64,000 nt of DNA from contig NZ_CP034562.1 in NCBI RefSeq assembly GCF_003970675.1, forward strand, positions 5,022,501 through 5,086,500. Direction: 5' to 3'. Shown piece after piece: positions 1 through 11,332 of the stretch. Below the pieces are notes generated by a model that was not told where the DNA came from, did not search any database, and was given only the letters and a program-made list of their open reading frames with translations. The DNA is from Flammeovirga pectinis. Lineage in GTDB: Bacteria; Bacteroidota; Bacteroidia; Cytophagales; Flammeovirgaceae. The position numbers and the translations under genes were made by a program. Each line of letters begins with the position of its first letter. The stretch's first letter is position 1.

Positions 1-2016
<2,016 letters not shown>

Positions 2017-2024
2017 CTTTTACG

Positions 2025-2052
2025 GTTAGCACTCTAGTGATAGAGTGCTAGC
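2025..2052 (+). other. 23S-5S spacer hairpin
   Basis: A 12-bp stem with a GTGA loop (arms 2025-2036 and 2041-2052) lies a few bases after the 23S 3' end and is followed by a short T run. Its position suggests a processing or spacer element of the rRNA precursor. That role is inferred from position only. Confidence 0.6.
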
Positions 2053-2144
2053 AAAGTTTTTCCTTTTCACTGTCAAATAACTTATTTAGATGAGTTGTTT
2101 GTTATTAGTGATTAGATTCGATGATCAAAGACATTAAGATATTG

Positions 2145-2254
2145 ATGGTGTCAATGACGTGGGTGTTCACCTCTTTCCATTCCGAACAGAGCAGTTAAGC
2201 CCCACAGTGCTGATGGTACTGGGTTAACCCCCGGGAGAGTAGGTCGACGCCACA
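2145..2254 (+). rRNA. rrf: 5S ribosomal RNA
   Basis: The segment is about 110 nt long. Its terminal helix is formed by TGGTGTC at 2146-2152 and GACGCCA at 2246-2252. Internal landmarks typical of 5S rRNA are present, including 'ccgaacagagcagttaagcc' and 'gagagtaggtcg'. It lies about 130 nt after the 23S end in the same orientation, as expected for an rRNA operon, and a strong terminator follows. The exact ends are inferred from the helix. Confidence 0.93.
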
Positions 2255-2269
2255 TTTATTATATATAGA

Positions 2270-2306
2270 AGGTTAGTTAACACAAGATGTTGACTAACCT
2301 TTTTTT
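2270..2306 (+). terminator. rRNA operon terminator
   Basis: A 13-bp stem (2270-2282 with 2288-2300, one G-T pair) and a 5-nt loop are followed by a run of T. It lies directly after the 5S gene and ends the rRNA transcript before the convergent SMR gene. Confidence 0.9.
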
Positions 2307-2330
2307 GTGACTATACTTTTTTAAAGATAG

Positions 2331-2657
2331 TTATAGAGAAGTACTAGAAAAAAGATTTATTATAATTACTCCAATTATAATAAAACCTATTCCTATCAGA
2401 ACAGGAGTTGAAAGAGTTTGTTGATGAATAACATAGCCAATAATTGAAATAGCAACGATTCCGATACCAGACCAAATTGCATATGCTATTCCCATAGGAA
2501 TACTTTTTAATGCTAACGACAACAAGAAGAACGAAATTGTGTAACCAACTAAAGTCACAATAGAAGGTACTAGTTTGGTGAAACCATCAGCATTTTTTAA
2601 TGCTGTTGTAGCGATAATTTCTGAGGTAATTGCTAAAAGTAGATAAATCCAATGCAT
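2331..2657 (-). CDS. Small multidrug resistance (SMR) family transporter
   Basis: This 108-residue protein has four hydrophobic helices and is the normal size for EmrE/QacC-type exporters, which dimerise in the inner membrane and exchange protons for cationic drugs or guanidinium. The membrane-embedded glutamate is Glu13 (EmrE Glu14). Tyr39 and Trp62, in the motif GIAYAIWSGIG, match the substrate-pocket residues Tyr40 and Trp63. Whether it exports drugs or guanidinium cannot be told from sequence. The start codon is only 8 nt after the T run of the rlmN terminator, so expression probably needs read-through or an unusual promoter. The gene converges with the rRNA operon. Confidence 0.92.
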   Translation of the reverse strand: MHWIYLLLAITSEIIATTALKNADGFTKLVPSIVTLVGYTISFFLLSLALKSIPMGIAYAIWSGIGIVAISIIGYVIHQQTLSTPVLIGIGFIIIGVIIINLFSSTSL

Positions 2658-2665
2658 GTTTATTT

Positions 2666-2697
2666 AAAAAAAAGCCAAACACTTTTAGGTGTCTGGC
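2666..2697 (-). terminator. Terminator after rlmN, immediately before the SMR start
   Basis: On the minus strand a 9-bp stem (2689-2697 with 2674-2682, one mismatch) is followed by eight T residues (2673-2666). The SMR start codon follows 8 nt later, so this could end rlmN transcripts or act as an attenuator for the SMR gene. Confidence 0.85.
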
Positions 2698-2707
2698 TCT
2701 AAATAAA

Positions 2708-3754
2708 TTATTTATTTTTATTTGCAAGCTGCCCACATGCAGCATCAATATCTTTTCCTCTACTTCGTCTCACATGAATATTAACACCTTTCTTCGATAA
2801 GTAATCAGCAAACTTCTGAATTTTATCAACTTTAGCATTAAGGAAATCTGCTTCTGAGATTGGATTATATTCAATGATATTTACTTTAGAAGGTAAATGT
2901 CTAGTGAATTGATAAAGCTCCTCTGCATCTTTTAAGGAATCATTGAAATTATTAAATACTATATACTCGTAAGTAACAGGATTCTTTGTTTTACTAAAAT
3001 AGTATTTGAGCGCTTCACGTAATACTTCTAAAGTATTTTGCTCATTGATAGGCATAATTTGGTTACGCTTTTCATCATTCGCAGCATGAAGAGATAAAGC
3101 AAGGTTAAACTTCACTTCATCATCGCCTAGTTTTCTAATCATCTTAGCAATTCCTGCGGTAGAAACGGTAATTCGTTTCGCAGACATTCCCAATCCATTC
3201 GGAGAAGTGATTTTTTCAACAGACTCCATCATATTTTTATAATTGAGTAAAGGTTCTCCCATACCCATGTATACAATATTAGTAAGACCTGTATTAAAGG
3301 CTTCCATTGCTTGGTCATTTATAGCAACTACTTGATCATATATTTCTGCAGCATCTAAATTACGCTTTCTATCCATATAGCCTGTAGCACAAAAAGAGCA
3401 TGTCAATGAGCAACCAACTTGAGAAGATATACAAGCAGTCATTCTTGGTTCTGCAGGTATAAGTACACCTTCTACAAGGTGTTTATCATGTAATTGAAAA
3501 GCCGATTTTATAGTGCCATCATTACTTTTTTGTGCTTTAAAAGTAGTAACAGGAAGTATTTCAAAATTTTCTTGTAATAATTCCCTTGTCTTTTTTGACA
3601 GGTTAGTCATCTCGTCAAAAGATTTAGCAGAGCTTTTCCATAGCCAATCCTGAATTTGCTTTGCTCTAAATCCTTTTTCTCCATTTTCAGTAAGGAAATC
3701 CTTAATCTGGTCTGGAGTCATTTTTCTTATATCTTTTTTCTTTGATTCTATCAT
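2708..3754 (-). CDS. rlmN: Dual-specificity RNA methyltransferase RlmN (23S A2503 / tRNA A37)
   Basis: This radical-SAM enzyme adds a methyl group to C2 of adenosine 2503 in 23S rRNA and of adenosine 37 in some tRNAs. The 348-residue length is normal. The iron-sulphur cluster motif CxxxCxxC is at Cys115, Cys119 and Cys122. The methyl-carrier cysteine is Cys340 in the C-terminal DAACGQL. The N-terminal helical domain and the motif GMGEPLLN (SAM binding) are present. Cfr-type enzymes methylate C8 instead; the overall match and housekeeping context favour RlmN. A terminator follows directly. Confidence 0.96.
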   Translation of the reverse strand: MIESKKKDIRKMTPDQIKDFLTENGEKGFRAKQIQDWLWKSSAKSFDEMTNLSKKTRELLQENFEILPVTTFKAQKSNDGTIKSAFQLHDKHLVEGVLIPAEPRMTACISSQVGCSLTCSFCATGYMDRKRNLDAAEIYDQVVAINDQAMEAFNTGLTNIVYMGMGEPLLNYKNMMESVEKITSPNGLGMSAKRITVSTAGIAKMIRKLGDDEVKFNLALSLHAANDEKRNQIMPINEQNTLEVLREALKYYFSKTKNPVTYEYIVFNNFNDSLKDAEELYQFTRHLPSKVNIIEYNPISEADFLNAKVDKIQKFADYLSKKGVNIHVRRSRGKDIDAACGQLANKNK

Positions 3755-3822
3755 TGAAGTATGGTATCTATATCATCTTGCTTTTAAAGATTCAGACAAA
3801 TATAACTTTTTGATTTAGAGAT

Positions 3823-3855
3823 AAAAAAGCCCGAACCTCATTGCGAAGTTCGGGC
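3823..3855 (-). terminator. Terminator after the secreted TPR gene
   Basis: An 11-bp GC-rich stem (3829-3839 with 3845-3855) is followed by T residues on the minus strand (3828-3823). It separates the TPR gene from rlmN. Confidence 0.88.
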
Positions 3856-3900
3856 TTTTCATTGGAATATTAAAAAACTGTTAAGCTTTAGAAAGGAATA

Positions 3901-5478
3901 TTATTCCATTGATTCTAATTTTTGATTTACAGCTTCTAATTTATCATTCTCTTTTGTCATATAATAAATACGAGAAAGAAGAACTAAATATTTACTTTCG
4001 TCTGGAGCAAGCTCAGAAACTTTTTCAGCATAAGGAGCAGACATTTTAGCATACTCAAGCATTTTGGCTTCTAATTCTTTTGCTTTAGCTGGGTCAGCAT
4101 AGTTCATACCTTTCATTGGTAAGTCTTGCATTTCCTTGTTATAAGCAGCAGCACGGTTATAATATAAAGCACCTAAGTTAAATAAACCATTTTTACTTTC
4201 TGGATTAATCTCAATTACTTTTTTGTATTGATCTGTAGCTTTATTGAATAATTCATCCGCTTTAGCTTCATCACCATTACTACGAGCTTTTTCAGAAGCT
4301 TGATCATAAAGAACAGCTAAATTAAAGTTCATTCCTTCGTCAGTTGGATCTTTATCGATAGCAGATTGAACAGAAGCAATAGCTTCATCCAATTTATCTA
4401 ACTTCACATAGTAAGAAACCATTTGAGAAGTTAACGTAGGGTTACCAGGGTTGTTTTCAGCGCCTTTAATTGCAATTTGTAAACATTCCTCATATACTGC
4501 ATCAGTTTTCCCCTCTAATTCTGCAACTTCTTTAGTAGCAGCATCTAATGTTGCTTGAGCAGCAGTAAGTTCAGCATTAGCCTCATCTACCTCAGTTTTA
4601 GCTTGAGCAGCTTTTTGACGTGCAGAACCATATTTACGTCCACCACCTTTAGTGTAATAGTCATAACGCTCTTGAGATTGTTCCTTAGTTTTTGTAGATT
4701 TCTCTATAGTACCTTCAGCATCTCTCATTTCATATTTTAAATCATCTAAACGCTCTTCAGCAGGTGCAGCATCTTCTGCAGCATAGCGTAATAATGAATA
4801 ATATTGTTGAGGATCATGATAGTTCATTTCGAACAACTTATTGATAAACATCATAGTTGTTTCACGAACAGCAGCAGCATCTTCCTCTGCAGCTTCTTCT
4901 TCAGCTAATGCAGAAGCATAGAAACCATATTTACCAGTAGTAGTATCATTTTTTACTAATAAAGCTAATTTAAAGTTGTCCATAGCTTTAGTATATTCTT
5001 GATCATTGAATGCTTCTGCACCAATGTTAAAGAAATGGCCCCAAAGATCGTCAACTTTAGAAGGTTTAATTGCACCTGTAGCTAAATCAGCTCCTTGGTT
5101 ATCCCAAATTGCTTTATAGCTAGATGTTTCTTTACCACCGTCTTCTTTTCTTTTTTTGATTTCATTATATGCACTCATTGCTTTTTCGATATCCACAGGG
5201 ATTTCTTCTGCTGGAGTTTCAGCAGTTCTTGCGATAGTACTGTATACATCTCCTTGAGTTTCTAATGTTTTCTCTTTAACTACAACTGGTTTACCCTTAG
5301 ATTCCAATTTGTATTTTTCATAACCAACTGCGTTTTCAATTTCAGATTGAGCCTCAGTAAGTTCACCTTTTGAAAGGTAAGCTTCAGCTTTTGTTGCAGA
5401 ACCTTTCTCTTGAGCAAATGCAGTAGATGATACTGCTGCAGATAAGGCTAAAACTGTAATGATTTTCGTAAATTTCAT
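3901..5478 (-). CDS. Secreted tetratricopeptide-repeat protein with central coiled coil
   Basis: This 525-residue protein starts with a signal peptide ending near AFA-QE (residue 22), so it is probably periplasmic. The N-terminal third has repeat-like helices. A charged coiled-coil segment rich in Glu, Lys and Ala lies around residues 255-330. It is followed by at least three TPR units (roughly 330-520) of the pattern A..LD.A....A.....P. TPR proteins act as protein-binding scaffolds; no enzyme motif is visible. The next upstream gene also encodes a secreted TPR protein, but a gap of about 107 bp without overlap makes joint function uncertain. The partner is unknown. Confidence 0.75.
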   Translation of the reverse strand: MKFTKIITVLALSAAVSSTAFAQEKGSATKAEAYLSKGELTEAQSEIENAVGYEKYKLESKGKPVVVKEKTLETQGDVYSTIARTAETPAEEIPVDIEKAMSAYNEIKKRKEDGGKETSSYKAIWDNQGADLATGAIKPSKVDDLWGHFFNIGAEAFNDQEYTKAMDNFKLALLVKNDTTTGKYGFYASALAEEEAAEEDAAAVRETTMMFINKLFEMNYHDPQQYYSLLRYAAEDAAPAEERLDDLKYEMRDAEGTIEKSTKTKEQSQERYDYYTKGGGRKYGSARQKAAQAKTEVDEANAELTAAQATLDAATKEVAELEGKTDAVYEECLQIAIKGAENNPGNPTLTSQMVSYYVKLDKLDEAIASVQSAIDKDPTDEGMNFNLAVLYDQASEKARSNGDEAKADELFNKATDQYKKVIEINPESKNGLFNLGALYYNRAAAYNKEMQDLPMKGMNYADPAKAKELEAKMLEYAKMSAPYAEKVSELAPDESKYLVLLSRIYYMTKENDKLEAVNQKLESME

Positions 5479-5585
5479 AGAAATATTATATGTTATATAG
5501 CTTAGAATACAATTATTTATTTCTTAACATGCAAACATAATATTTTAAGATTAAACTTTTGATGATGTTTGACATAAATTTTTAC

Positions 5586-6776
5586 TTACATACTCTCTAA
5601 CGTATCATCGATACGTTTTAGTTCTTTCGATTTGTTTAATAAAACTAAAGTAGAGCGTAAAGTGTTGATAACTTCTAAATTTTCACCATCTAAGTTTTCA
5701 GCCTTTCTTAAATTTAGTTCACATTGTTCTAAATAGAACTTGACTGTTTTTTTTATATCGCCTTTATGAACGTTTTTATATTTTTCTTTCTTTTTTAATT
5801 GAGTCCAATTAACAAGTAACTTTTGTTTCTGGATTGCTTTCCTAAATTGTATTTGTCCTAAATTAAAATAGGCATCAAAACTATATTCATTTGCGATGAT
5901 TGCTCTTGTGTAACAATAAATTGCTTTGTTATCATTTCCAAGTTGTTCATATATCATTCCAGTCGCAATTAATGTTTTGTTATCAAAAGGGTTTTGATCA
6001 AGGTAGGGTTCGAGAATACGTAAAGCCCTTTCATACCATTTTTCGCGAACACAAATACCAACACCACGGTATATTAAAGAGAATTGTGAAGGGTACTTAT
6101 TAAGTCCATCTTCTACTTCTTTTAAAGCTAAATCAGGTTGTTGAAGTTGTTCGTAATAGAAAGCTCTACTTTCATAGACTTCTGTGCTATCATATTTTAA
6201 TTCGAGTAGTCGATCAGAATAAGTTAATGCCCGAATATAATTGCCATCAAATTCATTGCTAATCATACTATATCGGCAACTTACTACGTCATCATTATTA
6301 ATAGTATAGGCTTGTGTGAAAAAAAAGGAAGAGGACGTGAAGTTTTCCTCAAGAAATTCATCTACACCCCTGGTTAATAAGTTTTCATAAAACCTTTCTA
6401 ACTCTGCGGAGGTATACTGATGAAATATTTCTTCTTTATCAGTTGTATTTAAGATTTGTTCATACCAATAAAAAGTTGAAGAAACGTATTGCTCACAAAG
6501 TTCATGATTCTCACTATTTGAACAGGAATCATTTAGTGATAAAATGGAATATGTTTTGCCTAGTAATGCAATTACTTCCATTTCACCTTCTCTTGTTAAG
6601 TTTTTGTTGAGAAGAACTTCAAGATACTTTAATGCTTCTTTCGGTTTATTAGTATTAATGGCTAAACGAGCATACTTAAGGTTCGTTTCTTGGAGTTTTC
6701 TTATTTGAGCAGAACTAGAAAATGTAATGCTAAAGAAAAATAGAAGAGTGATATAAATGAATGGATAACAGCGCAT
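5586..6776 (-). CDS. Secreted tetratricopeptide-repeat protein
   Basis: This 396-residue protein has a signal peptide (hydrophobic residues 5-22, likely cut after SSA-Q near 24). Several TPR-like helical pairs follow, for example KEALKYLEVLLNK near 45-57, DLALKEVEDGLNKYP near 205, and NDNKAIYCYTRAII near 285. The C-terminal 80 residues are lysine-rich helices. No catalytic motif is seen. It is a probable periplasmic scaffold in tandem with the other TPR gene downstream. A bidirectional-looking hairpin separates it from gyrA upstream. Confidence 0.7.
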   Translation of the reverse strand: MRCYPFIYITLLFFFSITFSSSAQIRKLQETNLKYARLAINTNKPKEALKYLEVLLNKNLTREGEMEVIALLGKTYSILSLNDSCSNSENHELCEQYVSSTFYWYEQILNTTDKEEIFHQYTSAELERFYENLLTRGVDEFLEENFTSSSFFFTQAYTINNDDVVSCRYSMISNEFDGNYIRALTYSDRLLELKYDSTEVYESRAFYYEQLQQPDLALKEVEDGLNKYPSQFSLIYRGVGICVREKWYERALRILEPYLDQNPFDNKTLIATGMIYEQLGNDNKAIYCYTRAIIANEYSFDAYFNLGQIQFRKAIQKQKLLVNWTQLKKKEKYKNVHKGDIKKTVKFYLEQCELNLRKAENLDGENLEVINTLRSTLVLLNKSKELKRIDDTLESM

Positions 6777-6837
6777 ATAGGAATTATATATTACGTGAAG
6801 ATACTTATTTTATCCGATACTCTATTTTGAAAAGCAT

Positions 6838-6869
6838 AAAAAAAGGTACCTACATTACTGTAAGTACCT
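6838..6869 (-). terminator. Terminator after gyrA
   Basis: An 11-bp stem with one mismatch (6844-6854 with 6859-6869) is flanked by A on one side and T on the other. It can therefore end transcription on the minus strand after gyrA. Confidence 0.8.
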
Positions 6870-6888
6870 TTTTTGAATTTATTTTGAC

Positions 6889-9453
6889 CTATTCTTCGGT
6901 TGTTGTGTCCTCAGAGTTTGGTGTTTCATTACTTGGATTTTCCGATGTTCCTTCAGATCCTTCACCTTCATTATTTAAATCCATATCTTCAATATCTTCG
7001 TCCTCAATTTTAGGAACGATTTCTACAGAAGAAATTTCATCTTTTTCATTTAAGCGAATTGCTTTCACTCCTTGAGTAGCTCTACCCATTGTACGGAAGT
7101 TACTTACTGCAGTTCTGATAGTAATACCTTCTTTAGTGATTACAATTAAGTCGTCTGTCTCTTCAACAGAGAATAAAGCAGATAATTTACCTGTTTTATC
7201 AGTTACTTGCATTGCTTTAACACCTTTACCACCACGGTTAGTTCTTAGAGGATATTCATCTAATAATGTTCGTTTACCGAAGCCATTCTCAGAAATAACC
7301 ATTAGTGATTTGCTTTCAAGTTCGTCTTGTGCAATACAAGCCATACCGACAACAGCATCTTCTTCACCTTTAAGAACAATACCTTTAACACCTGTAGCAC
7401 CTCTACCCATTGAACGAACTTTTTCTTCGTTAAAGCGAGTAGCCATACCCATACGTGTGGCAATAACAACATCATTTTGACCATCAGTCAACATAACATT
7501 GAATAATTTATCCCCTTCGTTAATGTTGATAGCATTAATACCGTCACGTCTAGGTCTTGAATAAGCTTCAAGAACCGTTTTCTTAACGATACCTTTTTCT
7601 GTCAACATCATTAGATAGTGATTATTGATATAATCTTGATCACTTAGGTTCTTAGTACAAATTACTGCTTGTACTTTTTCACCCTCTCTAATATTTAATA
7701 AATTCTGAAGAGGACGACCTTTAGCAATCTTACTACCTTCAGGAAGGCGGAATACTTTTTGCCAGTATACTCTTCCTAAGTTAGTAAATAACAATAGGTA
7801 GTTATGATTACTTGCAACAAATAAATGTTCAGTAAAATCATCACTCTTAGTAGAAGCACCTCTAGATCCTACACCGCCACGACCTTGTGCTTTGTATTCT
7901 TTTAGAGGAGTTCTTTTGATATAGCCTTCATGAGAAATAGTAATAACCATTTCTTCGTCAGCAATTAAATCTTCGATGTCAAGATCATCAGCGTTATAAA
8001 CGATTTTTGATCTTCTTTCATCACCATATTTCTCTTTTAGCTCAACAAGATCGGTACGGATGATTTCCATCTGACGTTCTCTTCTTGCTAAAATATCTCT
8101 AAGGTCATCAACAAGTTCAGCAACTTCTGAGTATTCTTGATCAATTTTATCTCTTTCAAGTCCAGTCAAACGTTGTAATCTCATTTCGAGAATTGCTTTT
8201 GCTTGAATTTCACTAAATTCAAATCTAGCAATCAACTGACCTTTAGCAGTTTCTGCATCTTTAGAAGCTCTAATTAATGCAATAACTTCATCTAAATTAT
8301 CTAAAGCTTTTAAGTAACCTTCTAAAATATGAAGACGACGTTCAGCTTCTGCTAATTCAAATTTAGTTCTTCTGATGATAACATCATGACGGTGATCGAC
8401 ATAATGTCTGATCATATCATGAAGGTTTAATGTTCTAGGTCTACCTTTTACAAGTGCAATATTATTTACACTGAATGAACTTTGTAAAGCCGTTTGCTTG
8501 AAAAGGTGATTAAGAACAACATCAGAGATAGCATCTTTCTTTAATTCATAAACGATACGGATACCACTTTTATCAGATTCGTCACGAATTGCAGAAATAC
8601 CTTCAATCTTCTTATCATTGACCAAGTCGGCAGTCTTTTCAATCATGTTTGCCTTGTTGACCATGTAAGGGATTTCAGAAACAACAATTTGTTCACGTCC
8701 GTTAGGAAGTGGTTCAAATTCTGTGACTGCACGCATTACTACACGTCCACGTCCTGTTTCTAAAGCTTTCTTTACACCATCATAACCATAAATAATAGCA
8801 CCGGTAGGGAAGTCAGGACCTTTAACGATCTCAGTTAATTCATCCATTGTAATATCTGGATTATCAACATAAGAGATAATTGCGTCACAAACCTCAGTCA
8901 TATTGTGAGGTGCCATATTTGTTGCCATACCAACAGCAATTCCTGACGCTCCATTTAATAGAAGGTTAGGGATTCTTGCAGGCATAACCGATGGTTCTTT
9001 TAAAGAATCATCAAAGTTAGGTTCGAAGTCTACTGTATCTTTCTTAATATCAGCAAGCATCTCACCAGCAATTTCTTTCATACGGGCTTCCGTATAACGC
9101 ATTGCTGCAGGAGAGTCACCATCAATAGAACCGAAGTTTCCTTGTCCATCAACTAATGTGTATCGTAAAGACCATGGTTGAGCCATACGTACCATTGTTT
9201 CATAAACTGAAGAATCACCGTGGGGGTGATACTTACCAAGTACTTCACCAACGATTCTTGCTGATTTTTTATAAGAACGGTTATAACTAAGTCCAAGCTC
9301 AGCCATTCCGTATAATACACGCCTGTGAACAGGCTTTAGACCGTCTCTTACATCAGGAAGAGCACGAGAAACAATAACCGACATTGAGTAATCAATGTAG
9401 GCACTTTTCATTTCGTCCTCTATGTTGATAGAGATGATATTTTCGTCCGCCAT
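6889..9453 (-). CDS. gyrA: DNA gyrase subunit A
   Basis: This is the breakage-reunion subunit of gyrase, which introduces negative supercoils together with GyrB. The 854-residue length is typical. The catalytic tyrosine is Tyr120 in AAMRYTEAR. The quinolone-determining region reads [10 protein letters not shown], with Ser81 and Glu85 at E. coli positions 83 and 87. A glutamate there is the natural residue in several bacteria, so it is not evidence of resistance. The C-terminal domain has beta-pinwheel blades and a GyrA-box-like sequence, QGRGGVG, which favours GyrA over ParC. The last 50 residues are an acidic tail rich in Glu, Asp and Asn. It stands alone, between two secreted-protein genes. 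Confidence 0.95.
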   Translation of the reverse strand: MADENIISINIEDEMKSAYIDYSMSVIVSRALPDVRDGLKPVHRRVLYGMAELGLSYNRSYKKSARIVGEVLGKYHPHGDSSVYETMVRMAQPWSLRYTLVDGQGNFGSIDGDSPAAMRYTEARMKEIAGEMLADIKKDTVDFEPNFDDSLKEPSVMPARIPNLLLNGASGIAVGMATNMAPHNMTEVCDAIISYVDNPDITMDELTEIVKGPDFPTGAIIYGYDGVKKALETGRGRVVMRAVTEFEPLPNGREQIVVSEIPYMVNKANMIEKTADLVNDKKIEGISAIRDESDKSGIRIVYELKKDAISDVVLNHLFKQTALQSSFSVNNIALVKGRPRTLNLHDMIRHYVDHRHDVIIRRTKFELAEAERRLHILEGYLKALDNLDEVIALIRASKDAETAKGQLIARFEFSEIQAKAILEMRLQRLTGLERDKIDQEYSEVAELVDDLRDILARRERQMEIIRTDLVELKEKYGDERRSKIVYNADDLDIEDLIADEEMVITISHEGYIKRTPLKEYKAQGRGGVGSRGASTKSDDFTEHLFVASNHNYLLLFTNLGRVYWQKVFRLPEGSKIAKGRPLQNLLNIREGEKVQAVICTKNLSDQDYINNHYLMMLTEKGIVKKTVLEAYSRPRRDGINAININEGDKLFNVMLTDGQNDVVIATRMGMATRFNEEKVRSMGRGATGVKGIVLKGEEDAVVGMACIAQDELESKSLMVISENGFGKRTLLDEYPLRTNRGGKGVKAMQVTDKTGKLSALFSVEETDDLIVITKEGITIRTAVSNFRTMGRATQGVKAIRLNEKDEISSVEIVPKIEDEDIEDMDLNNEGEGSEGTSENPSNETPNSEDTTTEE

Positions 9454-9567
9454 GTATATTTATAGAATATGTTTTCACTACAAGAGAAAAGTAGAAATTT
9501 CTACTTTTCACAGAAATGCAAGATACAAAAAACTACTGTTTTTTACAGTAAAAAAAGCATCTAATTT

Positions 9568-10728
9568 TCATCGTTTAAAGCGAATTGCACCACATTTTCC
9601 TAAGTCTGATCGAATACTCAGTGAACGCTTCTTTTTTCCGGCCTTAATTTGTACTGCCATGGTGTTTGGAGGATCTTTACCTAGGTTGTGAGCGTATAAA
9701 ATTAGTTTGTTTTCTTTGCCATTTTCATATCTAATTTTCAGTTTCTTTTTTCTAGCTGTTAGTTCGTATTCTTCAATGATTGGTTCACCGTTCCAAAATA
9801 TAGAAACAACATCACCATCTACTGTTTTATCATCCCAGATATTTAAGGTAATATCATATGATGTAATATAGATTGAAGATTGTGTTTCTGTTGGTCTTTT
9901 TTCGTATATATATTCTTTTTTCTTAGTAGGGGGAACAGGAGTTACTTTTGGTTCAATTTTGATTTCCTCCTTTACAATAACTTCTTCTTCAATTATATCA
10001 GTAATAATTTGTTCTGGAACGTCATTCTTTGGTATGTGGATAAGTGTTAAATCATCTAGATAAATATAACATTGGGGGTCAATATCATAATTAATATATT
10101 TAAAACTAGTGTGTTTATCATCTCTGAAATTACCTAATGTAAGGTATTTAGAATCATCTGTAGCAGTAAATGTAAAAGTAATAGGCATCCATGTAGTAGT
10201 GTACATAATATCATCACTTTCATACTGAGGAGTAACTGTTAAAGGTTCATAGATATATTGTCTTATTTTTTTTTCTGAAAAATAGACTCCAAATCCATTA
10301 GAAGCAATACCACCATATGCAACATTATTTCCATTGGTTACATAAACGGTGAATTGATATTTTTCTCCTTTTGTGAGTGGTGTTATTAATTCTACAGAGG
10401 CGTATTCTCTGTAATTGATCACTCTTTGCATGTATGTGATTAAACCTAGTACAGATTTCCCTGTCCTAGGTTTAAAATTATCTTTAATTCCTTTTAGAGG
10501 TTGCTTTTCATTGATAAACATATGATCAGGTGTACCAAATAATGATTTTGGTTGCACTTGATTTGTATTGTACCAATCAGATATGTTTTCTAAAGAGGCA
10601 TGCCCTCTAGTTTCTTCTATATAATTCTCAAAACTACTATTAGGTATTAAATTTTGAGAATGACCAATAAAGGTCAAGGCAAATAAAAAAATGTATAGAA
10701 AAATGAATCTGTAATATGGTATTGTCAT
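9568..10728 (-). CDS. Secreted protein with N-terminal carbohydrate-binding-like jelly-roll domain
   Basis: The 386-residue protein has a signal peptide (cut near GHS-Q, residue 24). The mature part begins NLIPNSSFE, a start seen in jelly-roll domains that resemble carbohydrate-binding modules and occur in many Bacteroidota secreted proteins. That domain runs to about residue 235 and ends with an IYLDDLTL strand. A proline- and glutamate-rich linker follows, then a C-terminal beta domain of about 100 residues. No catalytic residues or clear type IX sorting tail were found. The ligand is unknown. A TAnnTTTG box lies 26 bases upstream of the start. Confidence 0.6.
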   Translation of the reverse strand: MTIPYYRFIFLYIFLFALTFIGHSQNLIPNSSFENYIEETRGHASLENISDWYNTNQVQPKSLFGTPDHMFINEKQPLKGIKDNFKPRTGKSVLGLITYMQRVINYREYASVELITPLTKGEKYQFTVYVTNGNNVAYGGIASNGFGVYFSEKKIRQYIYEPLTVTPQYESDDIMYTTTWMPITFTFTATDDSKYLTLGNFRDDKHTSFKYINYDIDPQCYIYLDDLTLIHIPKNDVPEQIITDIIEEEVIVKEEIKIEPKVTPVPPTKKKEYIYEKRPTETQSSIYITSYDITLNIWDDKTVDGDVVSIFWNGEPIIEEYELTARKKKLKIRYENGKENKLILYAHNLGKDPPNTMAVQIKAGKKKRSLSIRSDLGKCGAIRFKR

Positions 10729-10753
10729 GTCTTTGCTTGTATGTTATACACCA

Positions 10754-10761
10754 CAAAGATA
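10754..10761 (-). promoter_or_regulatory. Probable -7 box for the jelly-roll protein gene
   Basis: TATCTTTG on the minus strand matches the Bacteroidota -7 consensus TAnnTTTG and lies 26 bases before the start codon. No good -33 element was seen. Confidence 0.5.
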
Positions 10762-10771
10762 AGAGATTTAT

Positions 10772-11116
10772 TTATGCTCTAACTATGTCGTATTGTCCTT
10801 GTTGGATAATAGACAATTTTCTAGAAATATCAGTCCCTTTAATGTGGACAGTTAGTACATAATTACCAGATGAAATGAATGATAAATCTATTTTAGTACT
10901 AATTGGTGCTTCTAGTATTGATTTTCCAGTCATTAAATCTGTAATGGAAATACCTCTAATTACTTCTTGTAATTCTTTATAAGTTTTTAAATTATGTTGT
11001 GGTATTGGAGATTCAATACAAACAGAAGTTTTGTTCTCTTCACTAAGTTCTATATTCGTTCCAAATAAAGCACTTGTGATAAGAAGTGAGCAAAGGCGGT
11101 CAGTCTTTATTTTCAT
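10772..11116 (-). CDS. Small secreted protein resembling a stand-alone type IX sorting (CTD) domain
   Basis: This 114-residue protein begins with a weak signal peptide. Its last 55 residues follow the pattern of type A C-terminal sorting domains of the type IX secretion system: I.D..TGK......I...IDLSF..SGNY.L.V.....D.SRKL.I. Such tails are normally attached to large cargo proteins; here almost nothing precedes it. It might instead be a small beta-sandwich protein unrelated to sorting. The gene lies upstream of the jelly-roll protein gene on the same strand, with a probable promoter of the latter inside it or just after it. Confidence 0.5.
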   Translation of the reverse strand: MKIKTDRLCSLLITSALFGTNIELSEENKTSVCIESPIPQHNLKTYKELQEVIRGISITDLMTGKSILEAPISTKIDLSFISSGNYVLTVHIKGTDISRKLSIIQQGQYDIVRA

Positions 11117-11282
11117 GGCAGTAAAAGATAAATAGTTTTAAGGTGTTGATTAATATATACTAATACGGGTAACTAATCTGTTGGGATACATAAAGTTAAG
11201 TAAAAGGTTCACGTTAAGTCTTTTATTCATGAAATAGTGATGTTTTTTGTATTTATAGTCTCAATAGTAAAAAAATAAACAC

Positions 11283-11310
11283 AAAAAAAGGAGAACATTT
11301 CTGTTCTCCT
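11283..11310 (-). terminator. Terminator after clpC
   Basis: A 9-bp stem with a 4-base loop (11289-11297 with 11302-11310) is followed by seven T residues on the minus strand. Confidence 0.9.
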
Positions 11311-11332
11311 TTCTATCTAAATTGAGAAAATT

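Noticed and set aside
6889-9453. Glu at the gyrase A position corresponding to E. coli Asp87 as a quinolone-resistance change
   Set aside because: Glu is the natural residue at this site in several bacteria, and Ser81 is unchanged.
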